Assembly: GCA_030562195.1 (NCBI GenBank)
Contig: JAUJPP010000003.1
Coordinates: 30,758,602 to 30,822,601, forward strand
DNA: 64,000 bases
From: Nipponacmea schrenckii
Lineage: Eukaryota; Mollusca; Gastropoda; Lottiidae
Direction: 5' to 3'
Part shown: positions 1 to 11,342 of the stretch, piece after piece
Layout of the letters: each line of letters begins with the position of its first letter
How positions within the stretch are numbered: the first letter of the stretch is position 1
Notes under the pieces: model-generated
Databases searched by the model: none
What the model was told of the DNA's origin: nothing
Seen by the model: the letters and a program-made list of their open reading frames with translations, nothing else
Program-made: the position numbers and the translations under genes

Positions 1-921
1 GCATCACCGTCGTCATCCACAAATGGAGCTTCATCAGATGACTTTTCTGTCACTGGAGCCTTTTTGGTGCAGAATTAGTGCTTATGTTCTCCAAAAACAT
101 GGTATATGCTATTTTGATGTCATGTTTCAATTTTGGAATACTTTTAGAACGATTTTCCTCTTCTGACCTCATTCGGATAGCACACCTGACAGCTGAAACT
201 ATGCGAATTCTTAATGCTTGCTTGTTTACCTCTGCCTTTCAAATTTGGAAGTCGATCAACTAATTTCTCAAGGTTAGTTCTTAAACCCTTACATGCATGG
301 TTGGCACACTCTACTTTGGTAACGTGAGGTCCCCAAATTGGAACAGATTCCTGAATTCGAGCATAGACCGAACTGTCACCATCTGCTATGAGACGCATAT
401 AACGTAGACCATGATCTTTTTCAGCATTCAAAAATCCCTCAACAATGTTTTCTGATTCCATAGCTTGACTCGATTCTTCCCAATTTTTGAAACATTCGTG
501 TTCACGAGGTTCTTTTGCATATTAGTTGCTGTTGTACAGATGTAACACGACTTGTTGCGAATTCCAATATGAAGAAGCTTTCGAGTGACAGAGCCTATGA
601 GGATTCCTACTCCTCCAAGAGCATTGTGAGAGTGCTTCTCCTACTCCAACCACCATCACAAACCACTGTCACTGCAGGAACTCCATGAAAATAATCATTC
701 CTCGCAATAGCAAGTTTTCTTTCTTCAACTCCAGCTGCCAACATATCTTCTTTGAGTACATCACACCACTATTTACCAATTTCATGTTCTATGGACGAAA
801 AAGTATGTGTAGGCATGCTGGGAATTCCCATTGTTCCTATACATTCACTCAAATGGCTGTGACCACTTCCTGTCACCATACTTCCCCATACAGCGCAGAG
901 GTTTATGTCGTATATAGCACT
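1..921 (-). pseudogene. Mutator-like transposase, C-terminal part (interrupted by LINE)
   Basis: Reading the minus strand from 921 downward gives AVWGSMVTGSGHSHLSE near 890-840, then MLAAGVEERKLAIARNDY, a VVCDGGWSR block near 650, and at 461-144 a frame with LIADGDSSVYARIQ and VECANHACKGLR. In the Mutator-like transposase family common in invertebrate genomes these blocks belong to the catalytic region, and the DGG and DGDSS stretches hold candidate acidic residues. The copy is dead: there is a stop after HEIGK (about 770) and further frame breaks between 640 and 461. It runs off the window edge at base 1. Its upstream part lies at 9734-9314; the LINE at 922-9313 separates the two. The 4-base CACT at 918-921 and at 9314-9317 is the likely target duplication. 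Family assignment is from recalled sequence character, not from a search. Confidence 0.75.
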
Positions 922-1073
922 TGAATACGATTTGAAATAAAAACAAAAATCAAAACTAGAAAATCAATACATTAAAATAAAAATTATCACAGAAACCCCT
1001 AAAAGGGCAACAAAACAATGCTAAAAACAATATCACAGAATGGTTGTAACCCAAAAATGGGCTAAAAACAAAA

Positions 1074-4000
1074 CTATAACACAGGATATATTTTAAAATT
1101 TAAAATACAGATTAGTCTGTTTTGAACAACCTTCTCATAAAGAGAAGGTTGCGCAAACAGATGGAACAAGGATCTAGCACGGTAGTGCTGAGATCTTATA
1201 GGTTTGAGATGCGTGCACTCAATCAGAATGTGTTTCACTGTCAGGCGAACCTGGCAGTGCTCACAGACTGGTTGAGGCTCTCGCTTGAGCAAATAACAGT
1301 TGGTAAGGTGAGTATGTCCAAGACGAGAGCGACACAAAACAACTTCATTTCTCCTGTTGGCACAATAAGAGGATGGCCAGTCCCCCAAGACAGGTTTGAT
1401 AGCATGAAGTTTGTTTGTACTTGCAGCATCCAATTTTTGCTGCCATCGTTGCAAAATAAAAGTCCTTATCACCGACTTAAAGTCGGTGTAAGGCAAGGAA
1501 AAGGGGGAGACAGGCAGTGACAAAGCAGCCTTAGCCGCCGCATCTGCCTTGTCATTTCCCCGTATGTCCATGTGACTGGGAAGCCAACAAAGGACAATGC
1601 ACGTTTTTGGCCCAGAGAGCTTGTAAATATCTCCGATTATTGGGTGCACAAGCTGGATGTTATGAATAGCTTGTAATGCGGACAGAGAATCAGAATAGAT
1701 AATTCATTTTTTTAATGATGATGAGGACTGAAAGAACTCGAGTGCCTGTAAAATGGCAACGAGTTCTGCAGTAAAAATAGAGGCTGCTGGTGGAAGAGAT
1801 GCAGACAGGACTTCGGATGGTGTCACTGTTGCAGCTGCCACCTTATCACCATCCTTGGACCCATCTGTATAGAAAGGAGCATAATCCCCATATTTAGCCC
1901 TTAATTCAAGAAATTTCGACTTGAAGACGATCGAACTTGTCTGTGACTTCTTATTGCTTGATAGACTAAAGTCTATCTGAAATGGAGAAATTGACCAAGG
2001 TGGAATTGTGGTCATTATGAAGTCCGCAATATTGTTGTGGCTGATACCAGCCGCTGACAAAAGTGGTTGAATGCGGACTCCAAAAGAAGAAATTTGCCTC
2101 GTACAAATGCTCAAAATAAGGACTAAATACGGGGCGGTGAGCAGGATGGTATGGCAAAGATGCTATTTTGATTGCGTACTGCAGTGAAAGTCTGTCACGT
2201 CTGTCGTACAATGAGTGTTCGTTAGCCTCGACGTACAGACTTTCAACTGGAGTTGTGCGAAAAGCGCCTAAACTGATTCTAAGTCCTTGGTTGTGTATGG
2301 TGTCAAGCTCTTTCAGGTATGATGGACGAGCTGAACCATACACCTGGCACCCATAATCGAACTTGGATCGAACCTAAGCTCGATATAATCGGAGGAGGAC
2401 CTCACGGTCGGCTCCCCAGTCAAATGCTGTCAAATGTAAGACCAAGGAATTTAAATTCCTGTACAACAGGAACGACAGCATTGTCCAAACGTAGCACTGG
2501 GTCAAGGTTCTTCGTTTAAAGAAATGCATGCAGACGGTCTTGGATTTCGAAAATCGAAATCCATTGTCAGTTGCCCATTGCTGTAGATTGTTTAAGCAAA
2601 GCTGCAACTGACGCTCGATCGTCTGCATGTTAGTAGAACTGTAACACATCTGAAAGTCATCAACATACAGAGAGCCATCAACCCCCCGTCTAAGGCACGA
2701 CGTGATGGAATTTATCTTGATGGAAAAAAGGGTAACGGATAATATGCTACCCTAAGGAACTCTATTATCCTGAGGAAAAGGGTCGGAAAATATAGAGCCA
2801 AATCGTACCTTAAACGTCCTATCATGTAGGAAATTGGAGATAAATAATGGCAATCTTCCTCTCAGACCGAAGTCAAAGAGATCGCAAAGAATGCCATATC
2901 TCCAAGTATTGTCATATGCCTTCTCCAAATAAAAAAATATGGCTACTAAATGGTGATTTTGGATGAAGGCGTTCCTGACGAACGATTCAAATCTAACGAG
3001 ATGATCAAGAGTGCTCCTTTGGGACCGAAATCCACATTGGAGGTAAGTAAGTAGATTGTTTGACTCGAGGTGCCAAACGAGCCTTCTATTGATCATCCGT
3101 TCCATGGTTTTACAAATGCAGCTGGTCAATACAATAGGGCGATAATTAGTAGGATTCGTAGGATCCTTACCAGGTTTAGGGATGGGAACAATGGTAGCAA
3201 TCCTCCACGAAGGCGGAAAGACGCCGTCATCCCAAATCTGGTTAAATATAAGTAACAGTTTTTTTAATGTTGGGTAAGGAAGATGTTTGAGGATCTGATA
3301 ATGAATATCGTCAGGCCCAGTAGCTGTATCATGAGCCTGTTTTAAAGAATACTTAAGTTCAGATATAGTAAATTTTTCGTTATAATATTCCTCATTTTTA
3401 GATGTAAAATTTAACCTTTTCCTCTCTTCCCGGAGACGGACTCTCTGGAAAGCATCAGAGGAAAAGTTTGAGGATGAATTGAAAGAAAAATTACTTCCCA
3501 ACGAATTAGCAATATCTGGTAGTGTGGTGAGCGTTGAACCATCTACTTCTAGATGGTTCACAGATATTGTATCCGCTTTACCCTTGATCCTACGAATCCT
3601 ATCCCAGACTGATTTGGAAGACGTACGACTGTTGATCCTTGACACGTACTCCTGCCATGACGACCTCTTTGCCTGGCGGATAGTCCGCCTGGCCTTGGCC
3701 CGTGCAATGCGAAAAGAGGCCATGTTGTCATCGGAAGGAGCACGTTCAAGCAGTCGTAAAGCACGATTACGTTCTTTCAGTGCTTTCTTACAGTCTTCAT
3801 TAAACCATGGTTTATTGAATCGTTTTGGAGTTGCCGAGGTTTTACGAATCGCTTGACCCGATACATCTTGTAAGATGGTGGTAAATAGTTCCAACGGGTC
3901 TTCTGCTTCATCTAGATCATGTTGAGGAAAAGAAGAAATGCAAAACGCCTCAAAGAGGGGTCAATTAGCTTTAGATAGTTTCCATCTTTGTGGCCTGCCT

Positions 4001-4675
4001 ACTGGTGAAGGACCATTATTCCGTAGAATTACAGGATAATGATCACTGTGGCAGAGATCGTCATAGACACTCAAAGAAAAATCTTGGAACAAAGATGGTG
4101 AGCTAATTGTCAGATCTAGATGAGAAAAGGTTTTTGTTCTTGAGCAGAAATATGTAGGCGATTCGTCATTAAAGATACAAAGATCGTTGTCATATATGAA
4201 GTCAGCTATTAATTGTCCTCTGTTGTTGTCATTAGGACTACCCCAAAAAGAATGGTGACCATTGAAATCTCCGAGCAAAATGCAAGGAGATGGAAGCTGG
4301 CCTACAAGGTCATCCAGGTCTCTGGGGTTTAGAGTGGAGTTAGGTGGCAAATAGATGGAGCAGAGGGTAATAGGTACGTGGAGTGTTACTCGCACGGCAA
4401 TTACCTGCAGTGTGTTTGAGTGTGACTTCGGACTGTGCAACGCTTCTATTGACAATAATAGAAACACCACCCGAGACCTTGTCATCACCAGTGCCATAAT
4501 GGTGGTAAGAAACAAAATGTTTAAATGGCACTAAATGTAAATCCGTTGACTTGAGGAATGTCTCATGCAGACAAAAAGCCAACGGATTGTATTGTTGGAT
4601 TAATAGCTGAACTTCATAAAGATTATGACTTAAACCTCGACAATTCCATTGCATTATAATATTTTTTGAATGCAT
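1074..4675 (-). pseudogene. LINE ORF2: endonuclease, reverse transcriptase, RNase H (broken)
   Basis: Starts at ATG 4675, just after the ORF1 stop TGA at 4682-4680. The endonuclease domain (4675-3961) shows MQWNCRGL at the start, GDFNGHH and the SDHYPVI motif at its end. The reverse transcriptase (about 3894-2374) shows NYRPIVLTSC, GFRSQRSTLDHL and the catalytic YVDD at 2667-2656. RNase H (2114-1074) shows YTDGSK, FTAELVAI and GNDKADAAAK, followed by a cysteine/histidine tail (CEHC...H...C). Breaks: a frame change near 4410, TGA where TGG is expected at about 3961, TAG after DNRVP at about 2752, and frame changes between 2650 and 1970 and near 1690. Motif A reads FFYLEKAYD where FFDLEKAYD is usual, so a catalytic aspartate is lost. 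Confidence 0.88.
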
Positions 4676-4788
4676 TGTCAGGGTGGTTTAATTGGACTAC
4701 GAGGATTGCGGTAAGGGGGGTTGAAAACTTCCGCATCAACCTCGGAAGCCTCCATATCTATACTATCAGATATGGCCTGTTACAACTG

Positions 4789-5040
4789 ATAATGTCCAAA
4801 CCGACGCATAATGTCCAAACATTTTTATCAACGCATAATGTCCTAACTTCCATCACATTTTTGTCCAAAACAACTCATAATGTCCAAATCGACGCATAAT
4901 GTCCAAAATTTTGCTAACGCATATTGTCCAAACTTTTTGACGCATAATGTCCAAACTTTTTGACGCATAATGTCCAAACTATTTGACGCATAATGTCCAA
5001 ACTTTTTGAAGCATGCCAATAATGTCCATATCTGTTGACA
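4789..5040. repeat. Subterminal ~23-bp tandem repeats, left TIR
   Basis: About ten imperfect copies of a unit containing CGCATAATGTCCAAAC followed by TTTTTGA. They are the outer half of the left inverted repeat of the 4778-7685 element. The mirror copies lie at 7440-7680. Such repeats could be transposase-binding sites; that is inference. Confidence 0.85.
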
Positions 5041-7439
5041 CATATACTTATGTCCAAGGCTGATTTCATTGTTTAACCCTTGTTCCAAGAATTTTGAAAA
5101 TCAGGAAGTTCCTTCCTATAGAAAGTTGGAATTTTATTGGGGGACCCCATTCGTGAAATAATGCATGTTTGGACTGTCAGCCCAGGTGTGGTTTAGTTTC
5201 TTGTATCCATTTGATTAAGCATCATCTAGAACCGTGCTAGAATCTATAAAAATGGGATAATGACGTACTTTCAAATCACTCTTTTTTGACTATCAGACTC
5301 ATTTTAGTCCAAACCTTTGTTTGGATTGAGATCATAATAGGGCTTGAAGCTGGTTGGTCACTGGTCCCCGATCATCAGATGAGGATCGCTACTCTCCACC
5401 ATGTTTTCTCTTGCTATCTAATGACGTAGGGTCAACTTTCTGCCTTCCTGAGATTAGTACCTGTATGCACCAAATAAGATCAAATTAAGAACAGAATTTA
5501 TTTAAACCTCAAAAAGATTTAATTAATATATTTAAAGATAGGCTTAAGTCTATTTTTTGTAGGCACCAATAACTAACAATTAACTCAATATATTTATTTG
5601 TACTGTATTTGAACTTCTATTTTCCATTCGAACCACACACTATACACAATACACAATTTAATAATTGGTGTATGTAGTGTGGATTCTTGTAGTCCGAAAC
5701 TCTAGAGACTCTCATCTGGTGTCTTACAGAGTTTAAGACAATTATCAACAAGAGTAAGATCAAAAGATGTCTTTAATTCTTTCTATTCTTCGAATTTTTG
5801 TTGTTCCAAACGTAATTAATCCATTTACAAAACGCTCAAAACACCTGCTTTTGGTTGATTGATGCACATGTATATATAAGATCTCCAGCTATACACTGAA
5901 ATGAACCACCCGAGTCTCAGTCTCAAACATCTACACACTTGCAGTAAACGGGGCAATACAGCATTCCTTTCAGTTGGTGTTTCCAGTATGTTTTGCAAAC
6001 TATAAGTGATGTCTTATTCAGTATAAACCATGCTTTAAATTCCTCCTCTGAAAACCATATGAAGGGGTCCAGGCGATCCCTGACATGTCTACTGATGACA
6101 CGGTTGATTTTATCAAGTTTATCTAAATCGTCGAAATAACCTTACATTTTGAAACATGAAAGAGTAACAAAAGGAATTGTTATTTTGATTTACGAATAGA
6201 ATTAAAATGGTGTCGAACAACTTTCAGTTTAGCACTAAATTAGCCAATTTTTAAATACGTTTAAGGCAATTTTATGTGGTGTATACAAAATATAGAATTA
6301 AATTAAAAGTTAATGTTATTCAGGTAGGCCTAATTTAAATTGTTGCATACGGGCCAAAAGTTGGAATTAGTTGATTTTTAACTTGAAATTCCGCTAATAA
6401 AAACTTGAGCTGCAGGTAAACTTGAGCTGTTTCTCATTTAAAGATTTATGTAAGCTTTTCTGAAATCTAATCCATATTGGAGGGCTTCGTGAATATGGCT
6501 GCAGAAGAGGTTCATATCAGGAGAAATGTAACAGGAATAAATTCATAAATAAATTACATAACATTTAGAAGTGACTTTCTTTCTTTAAATAAAGAGAATT
6601 ATACTTGGCAGATTCTAATATGAGTTCATCATCCAGTTCATAAGTTGATGTAGGAGATCAGTAAAATATTAATGTCTACTTTTCACGCAAACTGAGCATA
6701 TGGTATGTAGAAATATGTTTAGAAAAGAGGGTATCTTTCAAATAAATGAAATTTATCTTCACAGTTAAAGGGACAAGTCAATTTCCAAATTAATTTCTTC
6801 CCGTTTCAATCATTAGACTGATTGCCTAATTAAATATTTTTGTCTCGACCGCAACGTGGTATTGCTTTTCTGGCGACAGCGGCGACAACATGGGTCAATA
6901 TCTCAGTAACCAGAAGGAGTTTTTTCATCAGATTTGATGTGTGGGTAGTGTATAGGGGGTACACCTTATTATATCAAGTGCATTACTCAGTAACTGTAAT
7001 GAATTTTGCGGTCAAATTTGGTGTGTAGGTACAGTATATACATAACTCAAAATACACACGCCGGGCGAGACATGTGTTCACTGAACTCTGGTGCTACTTC
7101 GGATATTTATCATGTAATCATTTTACGGATTTCTCCAGGCAGTATACTTTTGAAAAATTTCTGTACGTTCTCATCTAGTTCCTTTGATTAAAATGAGTCT
7201 GATAGTCAATAAAGAGTGATTTGAAAGTACGTCTTTATCACATTTTTATAGATTCTAGCACTGTTCTAGATGATGCTTAATCAAATGGATCCAAGAAACT
7301 AAACCACACCTGCGCTGAAAGACCAAACATGCATGATTTCACGAATGGGATCCCCCAATAAAATTCCAACCTTCATGGGAAGAAAAAATTCGTGGAACAA
7401 GAGTGAAACAATGAAACCAGCCTTGGACATAAGTATGGA

Positions 7440-7680
7440 CATTATTGGCATGCGTCAAAAAGTTTGGACATTATGCGTCAAAAAGTTTGGACATTATGCG
7501 TCAAAATGTTTGGACATTATGCGTCAAAAAGTTCGGACAATATGCGTTAGCAAAATTTTGGACATTATGCGTCGATTTGGACATTATGAGTTGTTTTGGA
7601 CAAAAATGTGATGGAAGTTAGGACATTATGCGTTGATAAAGATGTTTGGACATTATGCGCCGGTTTGGACATTATCAGTT
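7440..7680. repeat. Subterminal ~23-bp tandem repeats, right TIR
   Basis: Inverted counterpart of 4789-5040, unit TTTGGACATTATGCGTC plus AAAAAG. In the duplicated copy near 11950-12045 most of this array is deleted. Confidence 0.85.
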
Positions 7681-8801
7681 GGTACATGGCCGACTTCAAA
7701 ATATCTCTTCCTCCCTTTTTGGAGGAAGAGGATACATGCTTTTTTGTAGACTTGTCATTATTGGAAAGACTTTCGCTGCGTTTAGCTCTGGACTGTTTTC
7801 CAGTCCATTTTGGCTGAATGTCTATAGCTGGCTGACTAACACTAGTATCATCAGTACTTGACTTTTCAGTCTGAGTTGCTGATGATGTAGATGCCTCAGG
7901 AGCAGATGATAATTAGGCTAAAGACGGATTTGGTACTCGCTTCAGCCAAGTTATGTCGGTCCGGAAGGAGTAGATGGGGTTTCCCCTTCTACAGCCTTCC
8001 GCGCTTCAGGATAGGAAACTTTCTGGTTTCTGTTTTGATTTATTAATTCGCTTTTCTAATTTCCACTTAGGGCAGTCCTTAGAAAAAGCGACATGGTTTC
8101 CATCACAGTTGCAACAACAAGGAGTATCACTACACTCCTTGCTGTCGTGCCCGGACTTGCCACAACGTGCACATCGCAAAGAACCTTTGCAAGTCCGAGT
8201 TCCGTGCCCAAAGCGCTGACAATTATAACACCTGAGAGGGTTTGGTATGAATGGCGAAACTTTAATACTTAAATAACCTACTTTATTTCTGATGGTAAAT
8301 CGGGTCTATTAAATAGAAGTATGAATGTATTAGTTGGTATCAGTTGGCCGTCACGACGGATTGAAATACGATCAACGTTCGTGACTCCAATGTCTTTTAA
8401 TTCTTCCTTCATTTCTTCTGCAGAACATCCACTTAGATCGGGGTGTCGAATGACACCCTTCGAGGAGTTTAAAGAAGAATGAGGAGATACACTGATGGGA
8501 ATATTTACTAAAGATGTTGATTTTAATAAAAGCCCAGAATGAATTTTTCAATGGCATTCGAGGAGTAAAGACCCGTTACGAAGTTTTTTGATAGATTTAG
8601 GTTCGCTAGCCAAACCAGCTATTCCCTTGGCGATGGCGAATGGTGATAAAGATGCCAAAGACCTCTCAGGGTCACTACTTATAATGACAAGAAACCGAGG
8701 CCAGGAATCACTAGACGAGCTAGATGATTCAGTAAATTCTGCCTCGGTTAGTCTACGTTTATTGTTTTTTTTTTGGGAGGGGAGGGGGTTAATGTAGCCA
8801 T

Positions 8802-9313
8802 GAGGAAAATATAAAAAATTCATCTCCCGAGACCCCCGACCACCACGGACCACGACCTCCGCGCAGGCTTGGCGCGAGACTCCAGCGCCAGCGCCCTAGG
8901 GGTAATCGGGAGATATACTCAGATAAATATAGGGAATGAAAAGTTCTGAATGGAGCAAATAAATTTCGAACTTTCATTTTACTTTTACCTAATTGACCCT
9001 AGCCGCTGCTTCTGAGTCGGTGAATTGAATTGGATGATAAGAAAATAATCTGTGATTAGAAATTAGTTATCTGTTCTGACCACCGACTCATAGGCTCAAC
9101 ACGACAAGCCGATTGACCAGTGTGGGCCACACTGGCCACCCGTCTAGGAATCCCCTGGCCCAAAGTGATGTATTGGGAAGTATGTTACCCTCAACCACCA
9201 GGAGTCCATTCAAAACCGACACGGGTCGCACCTCACGGCAAACGAGGTGCTCCAATTCAGTCGCCTTTTACACAACGTAATTGGGGACGGTGGACCTATT
9301 CTTAACTCCGGTC
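8802..9313 (-). other. LINE 5' untranslated region
   Basis: The GC-richer 0.5-kb stretch between the LINE 5' end and its ORF1 start. No reading frame spans it. LINEs of this group usually carry an internal promoter here; none is recognisable by eye. It is repeated at about 13132-13643 in the second duplication unit. Confidence 0.55.
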
Positions 9314-9734
9314 CACTGGGGGTTGTCAATTTGAAGAGTTGATGACATCCTTGGTACTGAGCTTAGAAAACTGAAGCTAAACCAAGCCTCTGCTGCTCAG
9401 TTGTCAGTTTCACCACTGAACGTCTATTCATGGCACAAAGCTGAGCCCTTTCACAGGTAGCTGCATGTTTGGTAATCTGACTAACATGATTTTGAAGTTC
9501 TTCCAAATTTATGATTCTGTATCCATCTAAGATTGGTTCTGGTAATTTTTTGAACTTCAATTTCATCCCATCAGTGTTCAGAACAGTGTACCTATTAGCA
9601 AGCGAACTCTGTGGTATGTTCAAGACTTTGTTAATATTAAATCGCATCTTAAGTGGTGCTGGTTTGCGCTTTGACAAATGACAGCCTGTTGGCTTATTGA
9701 AAGCTCTGTATCTCTTTCCTCGGTCGATAGCCAT
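9314..9734 (-). pseudogene. Mutator-like transposase, N-terminal part
   Basis: ATG at 9734 opens a 123-codon frame to 9363 beginning MAIDRGKRYRAFNK, with LDGYRIINLEELQNHV and RLGLASVF towards its end. This is the usual N-terminal layout of the invertebrate Mutator-like transposase proteins: a basic start, then a GYRIIN motif before a cysteine-bearing stretch. The TAA after LASVF at about 9363 is premature; the frame continues with QGCH and FKLTT to 9314, where the LINE begins. The catalytic part resumes at 921. The fragment is repeated at 14064-13644. Confidence 0.72.
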
Positions 9735-9834
9735 GATGCTTTTTGGTCTAATTCAGGATACACCAGATAGAAGCCAAAACAGGAGTTGGACAATCAAATT
9801 GCTATTTTCAAAATCCTGCTAGGGGCTTAAATCC

Positions 9835-10122
9835 AGTTTCAGTATTTGTTGATATATTTATCAGCAATTTGGATTTTTACTTCATTGAAAAATGCAGGAG
9901 TAAAAGTAATAAACAACCACACCAGCGAAGAAAGCCCTCACAGTATGATTGCAATTTAAAACACCCTACGAGTGGTACTTAAGTTTTAGTTTCTGTTATA
10001 TTTATCGGCAATTTGGATTTTCACTTGCTTGACCAATGCAGGAGTGAAAGTAATAAACAAGCACACCAGCGAAGAAAGCCCTCACAGTATGATTTCAATT
10101 TCAAACACCCTACAAGTGGTAA
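9835..10122. repeat. Two-copy direct repeat, ~143 bp
   Basis: Two similar tandem copies, each with AGCAATTTGGAT or GGCAATTTGGAT, GCAGGAGT and CACCAGCGAAGAAAGCCC. They lie between the SGNH-like and Mutator-like frames. The pair recurs at about 14165-14453. Confidence 0.85.
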
Positions 10123-11041
10123 AACAATCCAGTAGTCTTTGTAGCCTGATCTGCGATATTCTTCATCCAAACTTGACCAATTAAATTGCCTGGGTGAATA
10201 CCATCCTTGTACAGTTGATAGCTGTAGTACCGGCGAGTTCCTGTTGCTTGAGTAGATTCGGCACTGGTACTTCTTTTTCTGCGCGCTTTAGTCACCCTGT
10301 AAAGATCCACGCAGAAATAAGGAGAATGAATACCAATGGAATTATTTATAGATCTGAGGATTGTGTTCAGTTCAGAAATTTGAGCTTCCAGTTGGCGGTC
10401 AGGGTCTTTGAAAACTGATGGATCTTTATGTTTCTGGTTCCACAGAGATATGGAGTAGTAAGGGACTTCTAAAAGTGTAGGTTTACAACTTGGAAACCCC
10501 TTAAAGACTTGAAAAATCTGCTGATATTTGTCAGCTATATCCCTGACTAATGAATTGTCACGAGATACAAAACTGATAAAGCCAGATTAGTCCTTGGATG
10601 TCAAGTCACAGGTTCCAAGCCAAACATACACAGACAGACAGAGGCCCCCGGAACTCGATCTCCTCTGCAAGATTCTCTCTCAGATTGTCAAGGGCATTGG
10701 AAAGAGTCCTTCTTCCTTTAGAATTAATGACAATTTGTCTTTTAACATCATTACTGTCATTAGGCAGTAGAAGATCTGGGCCTAGGCCTACTAAACTCTA
10801 AATGATTCCCCTTGCTATCTGTGAAAAGAAATGGTGTGTAAACCTTATTTTCCTTCGGAATACAGCTTTCCTTGGTCAACAATTTATGAAGTTTCCTTTC
10901 CATTTTTGAATAGCAATCCTCACCTGTAAAGAGATGCGAGCTGTAAGACACTAACACGCGGTCGCGTGCCGTTTTATAGGTTGCACGGAGAAATCGTGTT
11001 ACTTCGGTCACGTGGTCAAAGAGGTGACGTAGGCCTAATAA
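10113..11041 (-). pseudogene. SGNH-hydrolase-like protein fragment, copy 1
   Basis: Minus-strand pieces of one protein. 11011-10760 starts MTEVTRFLRATYK and holds LFTDSKGNHLE, which sits where SGNH/GDSL hydrolases have their first block (DS rather than GDS). Downstream the shifted frame gives VWLGTCDLT near 10625. 10310-10110 ends with YKDGIHPGNLIGQVW, a D-x-x-H pattern like the last SGNH block that supplies the Asp-His pair. There are frame slips near 10795 and a stop near 10590. Similar SGNH-like proteins ending in YKDGIHP occur widely in invertebrate genomes with repeats. Enzyme activity is not shown. It lies about 380 bp upstream of the Mutator-like start on the same strand, so both may belong to one element. 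Confidence 0.55.
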
Positions 11042-11342
11042 CCATCACTATGGAAGACTCTGAAAGTAAACATTTCTCTCATTGTCATCTTCCTAACTGA
11101 GGAAGAAACCCTTCACTGTTCATTTCTTGTTTCGGAGAAATATTCATATTACATTGGTCCATATTTGTTATTGAGTTATATATCGCCTCAAAAGACACTT
11201 TTATGGATAGGCCCCTAGCCTAGGCCACATATTCTATAGTTCCCATCGTCGGGGCTTAGCAGTAGGCCTAGCACATGATTCACATGATTCCAAAACTTGC
11301 AAGAACTGATGTTTCGAAAACTTATTTAAAAATTTGTTGATG

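Larger units (their letters stand above)
4778..7685. mobile_element. Long-TIR (foldback-like) element inserted in the LINE
   Basis: A 2.9-kb element flanked by a 6-base duplication ATGGCC (4772-4777 and 7686-7691). Removing the element and one ATGGCC restores the LINE ORF1 frame. The outer ends read TGTTACAACTGATAATG and, on the other strand, GTACCAACTGATAATG. Inverted repeats reach from 4778 to about 5310 and from about 7189 to 7685. Their outer halves are tandem copies of a ~23-bp unit containing CGCATAATGTCCAAAC. The interior (5310-7189) has no convincing coding sequence; small frames there are AT-rich noise. Long TIRs with subterminal short repeats and no transposase suggest a non-autonomous foldback-type DNA element; the superfamily is not recognised. 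Confidence 0.8.
4680..8801 (-). pseudogene. LINE ORF1 (gag-like, zinc knuckles), split by a transposon
   Basis: The upstream part runs 8801-7692 and the last part 4771-4680; the TIR element 4778-7685 sits between. The likely start is ATG 8801-8799, by comparison with the cleaner second copy at 13131. Visible features, N to C: a serine-rich start (TESSSSSSDSWPRFLVI), a conserved gag core (SLNSSKGVIRHPDLSG), then three zinc knuckles near 8240-8090: CYNCQRFGHGTRTC, CARCGKSGHDSKEC and CCNCDGNHVAFSKDC. The product would bind RNA and package the element. Breaks are a frame slip in the G/T run at 8766-8787, an in-frame TGA after LLLECH at about 8548 (also in the second copy, so older than the duplication) and a frame slip near 8285. 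Confidence 0.82.
922..9313 (-). mobile_element. LINE retrotransposon (I/Jockey-type with RNase H), carrying a nested insertion
   Basis: A nearly full-length non-LTR retrotransposon: a 5' untranslated stretch (9313-8802), a gag-like ORF1 (8801 to 4680, interrupted), an ORF2 with endonuclease, reverse transcriptase and RNase H (4675-1074), and an A/T-rich 3' end. Without the inserted TIR element it would be about 5.5 kb, a normal length for this class. The ends are placed by the Mutator-like frame, which rejoins in phase across the element when one CACT copy is removed. Two-ORF structure, a zinc-knuckle ORF1 and a C-terminal RNase H fit the I-like side of the Jockey/I group; the exact clade needs a tree. 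All reading frames carry breaks, so the copy is inactive. Confidence 0.85.
6641..11339. repeat. Tandem segmental duplication, unit 1
   Basis: A 4.7-kb unit starting inside the TIR element (TAAGTTGATGTAGGAG) and ending AAAAATTTGTTG. It repeats directly at 11343-15672 with only scattered differences. It carries part of the TIR element, LINE ORF1 and 5' UTR, the Mutator-like N-terminal fragment and the SGNH-like fragment. Unit 1 retains the complete right TIR. Confidence 0.92.

Noticed and set aside
6840..7191. Two small plus-strand frames (62 and 61 codons) conserved at 11542-11893
   Set aside because: Their conservation is explained by the recent tandem duplication. They lie in the TIR element interior and show no domain or coding bias.
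8548..8977. Overlapping small frames on both strands around the LINE ORF1 start
   Set aside because: Shadows of the ORF1/5' UTR region in other frames. The zinc-knuckle frame is the real one.
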